A stretch of DNA of 64,000 nucleotides from Acetobacter aceti NBRC 14818. Lineage in GTDB: Bacteria > Pseudomonadota > Alphaproteobacteria > Acetobacterales > Acetobacteraceae. The translations under genes and the position numbers were made by a program. The notes beneath the pieces are model-generated. The model was given only the letters and a program-made list of their open reading frames with translations. It had not been told where the DNA came from and did no database searches. How positions within the stretch are numbered: the stretch's first letter is position 1; each line of letters opens with the position of its first letter. The stretch lies in contig NZ_AP023410.1 in the NCBI RefSeq assembly GCF_000193495.2, positions 558,001-622,000 of the forward strand, in the 5' to 3' direction. Shown here one piece after another: positions 36,556 through 45,178 of the stretch.

Positions 36556-37152
36556 ATGCCTCAACATCACTTTCGCCCCCGCGTCTCGTCCGCGAAACTG
36601 AAACTGCAGCGGCGTTCCATTCTCATGCTGGCCGGCACCCTAGTCGCAGGCATGACGCCGCGCAAACCTCTTCATGCAGAAGATATCACAGATACCCCGC
36701 TTTCACTGTCAACGCTGACAAGAGAATCTCCTCAGCCTCTGTCCGGGCAGACCATCACCGATGGAGACGGCATTGAGCACTCTCTGGAAGATTTCCGCGG
36801 CAGGCCGACGATCGTGCATCTATGGGCGACATGGTGCGGGCCGTGCATCACTGAACTCCCTACCCTCGCCCGACTCATTCCCTCACTGACAGCAAGCGGT
36901 ATCGCCGCGGTGCCGGTTTCGGTCGACCATCGAGGACCTGAAGTCGTCCTGCCTTTTCTCAAAAAACTGCATATGGAAGATTTTCCTTCCTTCTACGATA
37001 CAAGACGCGCCATACCGGCCAGCCTTGAGGAAACCAGCCTGCCGCTGACCCTTTTTCTTAACGCACAGGCAGAGCTGGTCTGTCGTCACGCAGGCCCTCT
37101 CCTGTGGAACACTCCGGACGCAGCCGCTATTCTCCTGTGTCTGATGACATGA
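36556..37152 (+). CDS. TlpA-family thioredoxin-like thiol-disulfide oxidoreductase
   Basis: 198 aa from ATG 36556; a longer in-frame start at 36382 runs through argH and was rejected. The N-terminus has a twin-arginine-like signal ([16 protein letters not shown]) predicting a periplasmic protein. The thioredoxin-like domain holds [20 protein letters not shown] with the redox pair CGPC, and a late cis-Pro region SLPLTLFLN. TlpA reductases keep periplasmic cysteines reduced, for example in cytochrome oxidase assembly. TlpA next to argH is a known alphaproteobacterial neighbourhood. No Shine-Dalgarno is evident at 36556. Confidence 0.85.
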   Translation: MPQHHFRPRVSSAKLKLQRRSILMLAGTLVAGMTPRKPLHAEDITDTPLSLSTLTRESPQPLSGQTITDGDGIEHSLEDFRGRPTIVHLWATWCGPCITELPTLARLIPSLTASGIAAVPVSVDHRGPEVVLPFLKKLHMEDFPSFYDTRRAIPASLEETSLPLTLFLNAQAELVCRHAGPLLWNTPDAAAILLCLMT

Positions 37153-37163
37153 AGGATACCACC

Positions 37164-37373
37164 ATGAAACTCAGCGCACGCAACCAGATCCGCGGCACGG
37201 TGACGGCCATCGCAAAAGGCGCGAACACGTCTCACGTCAGCATCGACATCGGAGGAACGACGGTCATGGCTGCCATCACCAATGAAGCCGTGGCCGATCT
37301 GGGGCTGACAGTCGGCAAACCTGCCTACGCCGTCATCAAGGCTTCGGACGTGCTGGTGGGCGTGGAAGACTGA
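37164..37373 (+). CDS. Molbindin (single Mop/TOBE domain)
   Basis: 69 aa from ATG 37164, with AGGA about 8 nt upstream. Sequence MKLSARNQIRGTVTAIAKG and VMAAITNEAVADLGLTVGKP, ending in VIKASDVLVGVED, is the typical Mop domain: a small beta-barrel that oligomerises to bind molybdate or tungstate. It may buffer molybdate in the cytoplasm; molybdoenzymes are common in acetic acid bacteria. It follows the TlpA gene by 11 bp and is probably co-transcribed. Confidence 0.9.
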   Translation: MKLSARNQIRGTVTAIAKGANTSHVSIDIGGTTVMAAITNEAVADLGLTVGKPAYAVIKASDVLVGVED

Positions 37374-37445
37374 ACCGTCAGAATGTGGCGCTGACAGCGC
37401 CGCATTGATGCACAACCTTGACCGGGCCGGTTGGTCCTCTTCATA

Positions 37446-37476
37446 ACGTCCTGCTTCCTTCTGGGAAGCAGGACGT
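37446..37476 (+). other. Perfect 13-bp hairpin in the ileS leader
   Basis: ACGTCCTGCTTCC pairs with GGAAGCAGGACGT around a TTCTG loop. There is no T-run afterwards, so it is either a weak terminator for the molbindin gene or a structure in the ileS leader, whose start codon is 40 bp downstream. No T-box sequence accompanies it. Confidence 0.55.
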
Positions 37477-37516
37477 AAGTCCATCATGAATTTTAGCGAA
37501 TGACCAAGCGGGAACG

Positions 37517-40423
37517 ATGACCGGATCGGACAAGACGAACACGAGCAACGCTGCGGCAGACGGTTTTCGCGACACCGTTTTCCTACCGAAGACCTCGTTC
37601 CCCATGCGCGGCAATCTGCCGACACGCGAGCCGGAACTCCTTGCCCGCTGGCAGGAACTGGATCTCGACGGCAAGATTCTCGCCCAAAGCGAAGGTCGAC
37701 CGCTGTTCGTGCTGCACGATGGCCCTCCCTATGCCAACGGCAACCTGCATATCGGTCACGCCCTGAACAAGATCCTCAAGGACGTGATCAACCGCAGCCA
37801 CCGGATGACGGGCTATGCGGTCCATTACGTCCCCGGCTGGGACTGCCACGGCCTTCCCATCGAGTGGAAGGTGGAAGAGGAATACCGCAAGGCCAAACGC
37901 GACAAGGATTCCATCCCCGTCCTCCAGTTCCGTGGCGAATGTCGCGCATGGGCCGCGAAGTGGCTCGACGTGCAGATGGGCGAATTCCAGCGCCTTGGCG
38001 TGCAGGGCGAATGGGCCCACCGCTATTCAACGATGGACTACAGCTCCGAGTCCGCCATTGTCGGCGAAATCGGCAAGTTCCTGCTCAATGGCGCGCTGTA
38101 TCGCGGCCTGCGCCCCGTCATGTGGAGCCCGGTCGAAAAGACGGCGCTGGCAGAAGCCGAAATCGAGTATCACGACCACAAATCCACAACGATCTACGTC
38201 GCGTTCCCCATCATCACCGATCCGACTTCGGCTGGGGCGCTTCGGGATGTATCGGCCGTCATCTGGACGACGACTCCGTGGACGATTCCGGCCAACCGCG
38301 CCATCGCCTACAATCCTGAAATCACCTACGTGGTTCTGCGCGCCGACGAGACCGCTGCTGACGCGGCTATCGCACCCGGCATGAAGCTGCTGGTCGCCGA
38401 GCGTCTTGTCGAGCAGGTCTGCCGGGATTGCGGCATCCTTGAACACCATATTCTCTACACCATGCCGGGTTCTGCTCTGAACGGAGCCATTGCGGCCCAT
38501 CCGCTGCGTGGTCAGGGATATGAGTTCAACGTTCCTCTGCTGGCGGCTGAATATGTCACTGACGATGCCGGCACGGGTCTCGTGCACATCGCCCCGTCTC
38601 ATGGCGAGGATGACTTTGCGGTCGGCAAGGCCAATGGAATCGAAATCCCTGAACTGATCGCGGATGACGGTCGCTACGTGGAGCGTGTGCCGCTGTTTGC
38701 TGGCACACACGTGTTCAAGGCCGCAGATCCGGTTTGCGCGGCCCTGTCCGAGAGCATGACCAAGGCTGTCGAAAACGATGCTGCACCCAACGGTCTTCTT
38801 GCTCGCGGTGAGCTTGTCCATTCCTATCCGCATTCATGGCGGTCACGGAAACCGATCATCTATCGTGCCACACCGCAGTGGTTCATCCGCATGGATGGCG
38901 AAAACCGGATTCGCGAGAAGGCCCTTCAGGCACTGGGCGATGTGACTTTCGTTCCTGCCCAGGCCCGCAACCGCCTGACCTCCATGGTGGCGGATCGTCC
39001 GGACTGGTGCATTTCCCGTCAGCGTGCATGGGGCGTGCCCATTGCCGTGTTCGTGAACAAGCAGACTGGCGAAGTCCTGCGTGACGCTGCCGTCATGGGC
39101 CGGATCGTGGAAGCCTTCCGCGTAGATGGCGCTGATGCCTGGTATGACAGCGCCCCGTCACGCTTCCTTGGCAACGAGTATAACGCAGCTGATTTCGAGC
39201 AGGTTTTCGACGTTGTCGATGTCTGGTTCGAGAGTGGATCAACGCATTCTTTCGTGCTGAATCAGCCCGGCCTGCGCTTCCCTGCCGACCTGTATCTGGA
39301 AGGATCCGACCAGCATCGTGGCTGGTTCCAGTCCTCCCTGCTGGAAAGCGTCGGGACGCGCGGCGTCGCTCCTTACAAGACGCTTGTAACCAATGGTTTC
39401 GTGCTCGATGAGCAGGGTCGCAAGATGTCGAAATCGCTGGGCAACGTCATCGCCCCGCAGGACGTGAACGATTCGCTTGGTGCTGATATTTTGCGCCTGT
39501 GGGTGATGAACTCCGATACGAACGATGACCTGCGTATCGGCAAGGAAATCCTCAAGCAGCAGGGCGAGCTTTACCGTCGTCTCCGCAACACCCTGCGCTG
39601 GCTGCTCGGTGCGCTGGATGGTTACACGGATACCGAAGCTGTCCCCTACGAAGAACTGCCCGAGCTTGAGAAATGGGTGCTGCACCGTCTGACCGAATTC
39701 GACGGGATGATGCGTCAGGCCGTCGAGACGCATGAATGGGTCGGTGTTTACCCTGCCCTGCACGGTTTCTGCACAACTGACCTTTCGGCCTTCTATTTCG
39801 ACGTCCGCAAGGATGCGCTCTACTGCGACGCCCCTGACAGTCTGCGCCGTCGTGCGGCGCGCACGGTGCTGGATGTGCTGCATCGTTGCCTTGCTACATG
39901 GCTTGCACCGGTTCTGGTCTTCACGGCTGACGATGCGTGGACGGCCCGTTTTGGGAAAGACTCCTCCGTTCATCTGGAAGCCTTCCCTGTCGTTCCGGAA
40001 GAATGGAATGATCCGGAACTTGGTGATCGCTGGACGACCCTGCGTGCTGTGCGTCGGATCATCACCACGGAAATCGAAACGGCTCGCCGGTCAGGGCAGA
40101 TCGGCTCTTCGCTACAGGCGGCGATCGAACTGCCTGTGTATGAAGACAAGGTCTCATTGTTTGACGGTGTGGACTGGGCCGATCTGGCGATTGTCTCGCA
40201 AGCTGAGTTCTCCATCATTCCTGAGGAGGCACCTCAGCCTGAAAATGGCACGGGTGTTCCCTGTGGCGTGCCTGTCGTGAGTGTGGCTGATGGTGAGAAA
40301 TGTGTTCGCTGCTGGAAAGTGCTGCCTGAAGTAGGACAGAACGCGGCCTATCCTACGCTGTGCGTGCGGTGTGCGGATGTTGTGGCTAGCGGGCTGGCCT
40401 GTTCTTCCGCGACTGGCCACTGA
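37517..40423 (+). CDS. ileS: Isoleucyl-tRNA synthetase
   Basis: 968 aa class I synthetase. The first catalytic motif is in DGPPYANGNLHIGHALNKIL, and the second in GRKMSKSLGNVIAP. The editing domain region includes WTTTPWTIPANRAIAYNPE. The C-terminal zinc module survives in part as KCVRCWKVLP and LCVRCADVV (two CxxC pairs). Length is typical of bacterial IleRS with the zinc finger. Next to lspA (4 bp downstream), the textbook ileS-lspA pairing, and co-transcribed with the BamF-like lipoprotein gene. An upstream hairpin at 37446 may influence its expression. Confidence 0.96.
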   Translation: MTGSDKTNTSNAAADGFRDTVFLPKTSFPMRGNLPTREPELLARWQELDLDGKILAQSEGRPLFVLHDGPPYANGNLHIGHALNKILKDVINRSHRMTGYAVHYVPGWDCHGLPIEWKVEEEYRKAKRDKDSIPVLQFRGECRAWAAKWLDVQMGEFQRLGVQGEWAHRYSTMDYSSESAIVGEIGKFLLNGALYRGLRPVMWSPVEKTALAEAEIEYHDHKSTTIYVAFPIITDPTSAGALRDVSAVIWTTTPWTIPANRAIAYNPEITYVVLRADETAADAAIAPGMKLLVAERLVEQVCRDCGILEHHILYTMPGSALNGAIAAHPLRGQGYEFNVPLLAAEYVTDDAGTGLVHIAPSHGEDDFAVGKANGIEIPELIADDGRYVERVPLFAGTHVFKAADPVCAALSESMTKAVENDAAPNGLLARGELVHSYPHSWRSRKPIIYRATPQWFIRMDGENRIREKALQALGDVTFVPAQARNRLTSMVADRPDWCISRQRAWGVPIAVFVNKQTGEVLRDAAVMGRIVEAFRVDGADAWYDSAPSRFLGNEYNAADFEQVFDVVDVWFESGSTHSFVLNQPGLRFPADLYLEGSDQHRGWFQSSLLESVGTRGVAPYKTLVTNGFVLDEQGRKMSKSLGNVIAPQDVNDSLGADILRLWVMNSDTNDDLRIGKEILKQQGELYRRLRNTLRWLLGALDGYTDTEAVPYEELPELEKWVLHRLTEFDGMMRQAVETHEWVGVYPALHGFCTTDLSAFYFDVRKDALYCDAPDSLRRRAARTVLDVLHRCLATWLAPVLVFTADDAWTARFGKDSSVHLEAFPVVPEEWNDPELGDRWTTLRAVRRIITTEIETARRSGQIGSSLQAAIELPVYEDKVSLFDGVDWADLAIVSQAEFSIIPEEAPQPENGTGVPCGVPVVSVADGEKCVRCWKVLPEVGQNAAYPTLCVRCADVVASGLACSSATGH

Positions 40424-40427
40424 GCGT

Positions 40428-40964
40428 ATGCGGCTTCATTACCGTTCGCTGGCGCTCGGCCTGTTCTGTGCCGCCATCGTCTTTCTGGTCGATCAGCTCT
40501 CCAAATACTGGATTCTGTTCGACTTCCAGCTGCCGGAAAAAGGCTCTGTCGCCATCTGCCCGGGCCTGAACTTCACGATGGTCTGGAATCACGCCATTAC
40601 CTTCGGGATGTTCGGCGGAGCCGGTGCAGCGGGCCGAATCATTTTTTCCGTCATTTCACTGGCTATTGTCGCGGGCCTGCTGACATGGATCGCGCGGACC
40701 CCTCGCCTGTTGATCGCGGGACTGGCCGGGGCCATTACAGGTGGCGCGGTTGGTAATGTGCTGGATCGCCTACGTTATGGCGCGGTTGTCGACTTTATCC
40801 ATGCTCATGCTTTTGGCTGGTCGTGGTATGTCTTCAATATCGCTGATGCAGCGATTGTGTGTAGTGTAGCAGGTCTGATACTGGACAGTCTGTATCGGGA
40901 GCGGCAGCATCCTCCCAGACAGGATGCCGGTCGGGTAGTCGAACGGAGCGCCGGGGACAAGTGA
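40428..40964 (+). CDS. lspA: Lipoprotein signal peptidase (signal peptidase II)
   Basis: 178 aa from ATG 40428, 4 bp after the ileS stop; the longer in-frame start at 40371 lies inside ileS. Four TM segments. Conserved blocks: FLVDQLSKYWILF, NHAITFGMFGG, and the two catalytic aspartates in GNVLDRLRYGAVVDFI and FNIADAAIV. It cleaves signal peptides of diacylated prolipoproteins in the inner membrane, including several lipoproteins encoded in this window. No clear SD, which suggests coupling to ileS translation. Confidence 0.95.
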   Translation: MRLHYRSLALGLFCAAIVFLVDQLSKYWILFDFQLPEKGSVAICPGLNFTMVWNHAITFGMFGGAGAAGRIIFSVISLAIVAGLLTWIARTPRLLIAGLAGAITGGAVGNVLDRLRYGAVVDFIHAHAFGWSWYVFNIADAAIVCSVAGLILDSLYRERQHPPRQDAGRVVERSAGDK

Positions 40965-40975
40965 GGCAGAACAGA

Positions 40976-41512
40976 ATGCGAGTAATCGTCGGATTTCGAC
41001 ATGTAGCTCTTGGACTTGGACTAAGCGCCCTGCTGACAGGGTGTGCAGGCAGTGATGTCACCCGTGCCTTTGGCCTCCAGCGGAATGTGCCGGATGAATA
41101 TACGGTCACAACGCGGGCACCGTTGTCCATGCCGCCTTCAACCGAACTGGTGAAGCCCGGCACCGGCATTGATCATACCCGCGACGAAAGTCAGCGGATG
41201 GAAGCTCTGGAAACCCTGTCACCTGATGTTGCGTTGCATGGCACGTCCGGGCCAGACAGTTCAGGTCAGACGATGCTCATTAACGAAGCCGATGATGCCG
41301 CCGAGCAGGCGGATCAGGGTGAACTGGGCAAGGCTGGCGAAGGTTACGTCGATGCCCTGTTATTCTGGAAAGGTGGCGGTGCGGGATCTGTGGTGGATGG
41401 TGATGCGGAAAATCGTCGCCTGAAAGCCAACGCTGCCTTGGGAAATCCGCCAACCAAAGGCGCCACCCCGACCAAGAAAGCCAAGAAGTCCAAGGTGCTG
41501 GGAGTTCTGTGA
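40976..41512 (+). CDS. DUF3035 lipoprotein, BamF-like
   Basis: 178 aa from ATG 40976 with AGG 8 nt upstream; a GTG at 40961 is the alternative. Lipobox LLTGC (Cys about residue 23), then a conserved N-terminal segment SDVTRAFGLQRNVPDEYTVTTRAPLSMPP. This pattern, a short lipoprotein with the RNxPDEFxVxxRAPL-like motif, is that of DUF3035, reported as an accessory subunit (BamF) of the BAM complex in Alphaproteobacteria. It follows lspA with 11 bp spacing in the usual ileS-lspA-DUF3035 order. The C-terminus is Lys-rich (GATPTKKAKKSKV). A strong terminator follows. Confidence 0.78.
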   Translation: MRVIVGFRHVALGLGLSALLTGCAGSDVTRAFGLQRNVPDEYTVTTRAPLSMPPSTELVKPGTGIDHTRDESQRMEALETLSPDVALHGTSGPDSSGQTMLINEADDAAEQADQGELGKAGEGYVDALLFWKGGGAGSVVDGDAENRRLKANAALGNPPTKGATPTKKAKKSKVLGVL

Positions 41513-41560
41513 AGTCGCTCTTCTGAATAATCAGAACTTTTATTGCTGATAGCATCTATG

Positions 41561-41589
41561 AAAAGCAGCTCCTACCGAGCTGCTTTTTT
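41561..41589 (+). terminator. Rho-independent terminator after the BamF-like gene
   Basis: AAGCAGCTC pairs with GAGCTGCTT around a CTACC loop and runs into TTTTTT. Clear intrinsic terminator ending the ileS-lspA-DUF3035 unit. Confidence 0.9.
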
Positions 41590-41941
41590 ATTTTCATTTC
41601 AAACAGACAATAAGAAAGAAATATATTTCAAAAATAATTTTATAGCAAAAGCTTTTATAGTCATTTTGATTTTAGAATCGTTATCATCTACTTTATTTTT
41701 TTGCACAAACAGAACAAAACATAAGATAAATACATAATTACTTAAATTTATTTTATATTTATTTATAATATTTTTTAATTACTAAAAATAACAACACAAA
41801 ATAGATATTTTCATAAAAAAATAAATTATTTATTTTCTTGTATTTATAAATTTCGGAAAAAGCTACGCGCTTGAATATAATATATCATTATGTAATAAAT
41901 ATAAAAAATGTCGTCAGCCTCATCAAGAGCCGACGAGTAAA
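41590..41941. promoter_or_regulatory. Extremely AT-rich upstream region of the porin-like gene
   Basis: About 350 bp of very low GC (long A/T runs). No supported gene: a weak ORF over 41543-41737 has unusual composition and lacks homology cues. Likely promoter DNA of the outer-membrane protein at 41942, possibly a target of a nucleoid silencer. No consensus boxes assigned. Confidence 0.45.
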
Positions 41942-43555
41942 ATGAGAAAACTGATAGAGTCCAAATTGTTGCTTGAGAATAACGGCTCATTTACAGTGCT
42001 TACAAAGACAACAGTCCTCCAGCACAAAAGCAAGGTTGCCCTATTCACTTTCACTGCACTCTTTTCCCCTCTGTGTGGAAATGAAGCTCAGGCGGAAACA
42101 ACACTTGCTTCCGCCAAAAATGTTACGATCATGGGTGCTCTTGATATCGGTGGCTCAGCTTTCTTCCTCCCGAACACGAACTTCGGTGCAGGCTCGTATG
42201 AACCTCAAAAGAACGGAAGTTATATAAAAAACAAGAACTCCTCCTACGGCGAGCTTTACGGGAAGCCCATGCTGAGCGGTCGGTGGGACACTTCCTGGGG
42301 ATTCAATGTTTTCGGCATGATCTCCGCAGTCGGTTCCACCACTCTCGGTGATGGTGATGCTGAAAGCATTTCACAGACATCCGGCACTCCCCGCGCTGTC
42401 ACATTGGAAGATGCCAATCTTGGCGTTGAGATCCCGCTCCACCTTTTGAAAGGCAGGCAGAAACTGATTATTGAAGGTGGGCGCCAGCGTTTTCAGATTG
42501 ACGATGGTTTCATGATCGGCAAAGGCGCGTATAGCTCCGGCAGTCGCGGTGCCTGGTGGTATGCTCCACGCTTTGCTTTCTCGGGTCCCGGCATTGTCAA
42601 ATTCGAAGCGGATTCAGTGCGAGCAGACGTTTTCATGCTCGAGAACAACAGCGACAATGATCAGGACCAAGGATACGACCGCCCCAAAACGAAGTTTGAA
42701 GGTTTTGACGTTACCTGGTTCAGGAACAAGCCAGGCGGACATGGTGCATCTTTGTATGAAGATCGGGCTGCTTATGTAACGTTGACCTATCTCCATGTTC
42801 GCGATTCCGACAGCTCCTCTCACTACAATTACAATTATCGAGGCAGCCGTGATGGAATGAATGTCGCCTCACTGAGCTGGGGAGGAACACCCATTCCCAT
42901 AAAATCTTTGGGAATATCGAAAAACTTTACATTTTATGGAGATTTTGTCGCAGAAGAAAACAGTCATGCCCGCAACGGTTATCAGTCGACAGAAGCTTAT
43001 GGAATGTATTTCGAACCGGGCTACGTTTTTTCAATGTTGCCGTGGAAGCCCTACGTTTTCTATCGTTACACCCGGTTCGGGGGTGCCAAGAACTCGCATG
43101 GTTCTGTCAAGAGAAATTACGATCCGCTGTTTCTCTATGATGGACGCCGCTATACATATGGCGGCTACTGGCCGGGTGAAATTGTCGGCATGTATCTGTC
43201 GCCACTTTCCGACGTGGAGATTCATCAGTTCAATATAACAGCAGTACCGCCGGTACATATTCTACGAAAAGATGACGAACTGACAATCGGTGCGCATTTC
43301 TACGACCTTGGACTGCTCTATCCGGGAGGAATGGGACTGCCGCAGAACACGAAACGGCATATCTCGGATGAAATCGATTTTTCAGCCGAATACAAATATG
43401 ACGAGACACTTTCAGGAGCCGTCGCGGGTGGCGTTGCCTTTTCCGGTCCAACTGCCAAGGCCTTTGCCCGATCTGGCGTTCCGGAAGGGTTCAAGACCCC
43501 CACCATCGGTCAGCATGCCGGCATCATTGAGGCCTATTTCTACAAACACTTCTAA
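41942..43555 (+). CDS. Outer-membrane beta-barrel, porin-like (possibly alginate-export fold)
   Basis: 537 aa. After an unusually long N-terminal region, the signal core KVALFTFTALFSPLCGNEAQ (about residues 33-52) ends near AQA-ETT. The mature part is a run of amphipathic strands with many aromatic residues and ends in EAYFYKHF with terminal Phe, the outer-membrane assembly signal. Repeated blocks such as MYFEPGYVFSMLPWKPYVFY recall alginate-export/OprB-like barrels. A GTG at 41996 could be the true start and would give a more usual signal length. Role unknown: nutrient or sugar porin. Preceded by a strongly AT-rich promoter region. Confidence 0.72.
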   Translation: MRKLIESKLLLENNGSFTVLTKTTVLQHKSKVALFTFTALFSPLCGNEAQAETTLASAKNVTIMGALDIGGSAFFLPNTNFGAGSYEPQKNGSYIKNKNSSYGELYGKPMLSGRWDTSWGFNVFGMISAVGSTTLGDGDAESISQTSGTPRAVTLEDANLGVEIPLHLLKGRQKLIIEGGRQRFQIDDGFMIGKGAYSSGSRGAWWYAPRFAFSGPGIVKFEADSVRADVFMLENNSDNDQDQGYDRPKTKFEGFDVTWFRNKPGGHGASLYEDRAAYVTLTYLHVRDSDSSSHYNYNYRGSRDGMNVASLSWGGTPIPIKSLGISKNFTFYGDFVAEENSHARNGYQSTEAYGMYFEPGYVFSMLPWKPYVFYRYTRFGGAKNSHGSVKRNYDPLFLYDGRRYTYGGYWPGEIVGMYLSPLSDVEIHQFNITAVPPVHILRKDDELTIGAHFYDLGLLYPGGMGLPQNTKRHISDEIDFSAEYKYDETLSGAVAGGVAFSGPTAKAFARSGVPEGFKTPTIGQHAGIIEAYFYKHF

Positions 43556-43725
43556 AATGGTATGGCGTTCCTTGACCTGAGCCAGCACCTAAACTGTAAT
43601 GACTCCGGAACAAAAAGGCGCCATGCTTTCTCATTCAGCAACATTGCTGATCTATCATCAGGGTTTTTCTTTCTTCTGCCAGGCAGAGGTGACGGAAACA
43701 GACATCTACAGAGGATCTATCTCTC

Positions 43726-45087
43726 ATGGCGGAGCAGAATAACGCAGTGAGCACGCTACAGGAAAACGGCCTGAAAAACCGACACATTATGATGATTGCG
43801 CTTGGCGGCGTCATTGGGGCTGGTCTGTTTGTCGGAAGCAGCGCTGCGATTGCGGCAACCGGTCCCGCCATCCTTCTGGGTTTCCTTATGGTCGGCATCC
43901 TGATCTTCATGATCATGCGCATGCTCGGGGAAATGGTGATCGCCGATCCGGGACGTGGATCCTTTGTGGAATATATCCGCAAGGCTCACGGCGACCACGT
44001 TGGGTTTACATCTGGCTGGCTCTACTGGTTCTTCTGGGTTGTCGTTCTGGGTAGTGAAGCCATTGCCGGCGCCATGCTGCTACAGGACTGGATCAATCTG
44101 CCTGTCTGGGTTCTGTCTCTCGGTCTGATCATCCTGCTTCAGCTGATCAATTTCGCCGCTCCCCGCATCTTTGGTGAATGCGAATTCTGGCTGTCCGGCA
44201 TCAAGGTTCTCAGCATTCTGCTTTTTGTCGGCATTTCCCTGCTGTACGTTTTCCACATCTTCGGTCCGGGCGTGCCTGCTGCTGAAAATTTTCTTGGCCA
44301 TGGGGGCTTTTTCCCACATGGCTTCATTTCTGTTCTTTCCCTGATCCCGACCATTCTGTTCACCATGATGGGTTCGGAAATCGCGACTGTCGCTGCAGCT
44401 GAATCGTCTGAGCCCGGCAAGAATGTCGCCCGGGTGACGCGCAGCGTCGGCATCCGCGTCACGCTGTTCTATCTTGCTTCCGTCACCATGATCCTGCTCG
44501 TTATTCCGTGGACCAGTGTTGTCGCAGGAAAGTCTCCTTTCGTGACCGCGATGGATGCAATGGGTATTCCCGGCGCTGGTCTTATTACCCGCATTGTCAT
44601 CCTGAGTGCGGTTCTATCGTGCCTTAACTCAAGCATGTACATCACCTCCCGCATTCTGACGGAACTAGCCGACAAGGGTGACGCACCCGCTATCCTCACC
44701 CGCAATTCGACAGCTGAAGCCCCTCGCCTCGCCATTCTGGTGAGCAGCATCGCAGGAGCGGTCGTCGCCTTCTCATCCATCCTCGCACCAAAAACGGTTT
44801 TCGCTTTTCTGCTGAACTGTAGTGGTGGCCTGATCCTGCTGATCTACTGCCTGATCGCCTCTTCCTATATCGTTGCGCGTCATCTGGCTCGTAAGGATGG
44901 AACGGAAAAAGAGAACTTCGCGCTGCCGCTGTTTCCTGTGATCAACTACATCACGATCGGCGCTGTGGTTCTGGTGTTCATCGCCATGCTGATCGATCCT
45001 GAAGAGCGTATGACGGCGCTCAGTTCTCTGCTGACTGCTGTAGGATGCTACATTCTGGCGAGAATTTTCGCCAGCAAGGCAACATGA
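43726..45087 (+). CDS. Amino-acid permease, AAT family (GabP/CycA-like)
   Basis: 453 aa, 12 TM pattern. N-terminal LKNRHIMMIALGGVIGAGLF with GVIGAGLFVGS is the conserved binding region of the AAT branch of APC transporters; EMVIADPGRGSFVEY and FTSGWLYWFFWVVV match GABA/aromatic/D-alanine permeases. Probably a proton symporter at the inner membrane. Substrate cannot be read. It lies between the outer-membrane barrel (170 bp upstream) and a bidirectional terminator. Confidence 0.86.
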   Translation: MAEQNNAVSTLQENGLKNRHIMMIALGGVIGAGLFVGSSAAIAATGPAILLGFLMVGILIFMIMRMLGEMVIADPGRGSFVEYIRKAHGDHVGFTSGWLYWFFWVVVLGSEAIAGAMLLQDWINLPVWVLSLGLIILLQLINFAAPRIFGECEFWLSGIKVLSILLFVGISLLYVFHIFGPGVPAAENFLGHGGFFPHGFISVLSLIPTILFTMMGSEIATVAAAESSEPGKNVARVTRSVGIRVTLFYLASVTMILLVIPWTSVVAGKSPFVTAMDAMGIPGAGLITRIVILSAVLSCLNSSMYITSRILTELADKGDAPAILTRNSTAEAPRLAILVSSIAGAVVAFSSILAPKTVFAFLLNCSGGLILLIYCLIASSYIVARHLARKDGTEKENFALPLFPVINYITIGAVVLVFIAMLIDPEERMTALSSLLTAVGCYILARIFASKAT

Positions 45088-45119
45088 TTGGAAAACTGCC
45101 ACTATCATTCGTTTCTTGA

Positions 45120-45156
45120 AAAAAGGAGAAGACGGAAATTCCGTCTTCTCCTTTTT
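45120..45156. terminator. Bidirectional terminator between permease and RamB-like regulator genes
   Basis: GGAGAAGACGGAA and TTCCGTCTTCTCC form a long stem with an AAAAA run before and TTTTT after, so it works on both strands for these convergent genes. Confidence 0.92.
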
Positions 45157-45178
45157 CATGGTGTGTCCGGTTCTTCTT

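Noticed and set aside
38027-38833. 268-aa minus-strand frame inside ileS
   Set aside because: Antisense shadow with no motif.
41543-41737. 64-aa frame in the AT-rich region before the porin-like gene
   Set aside because: Starts before the terminator hairpin at 41561 and consists of AT-driven Lys/Ile/Phe codons; no ribosome-binding site.
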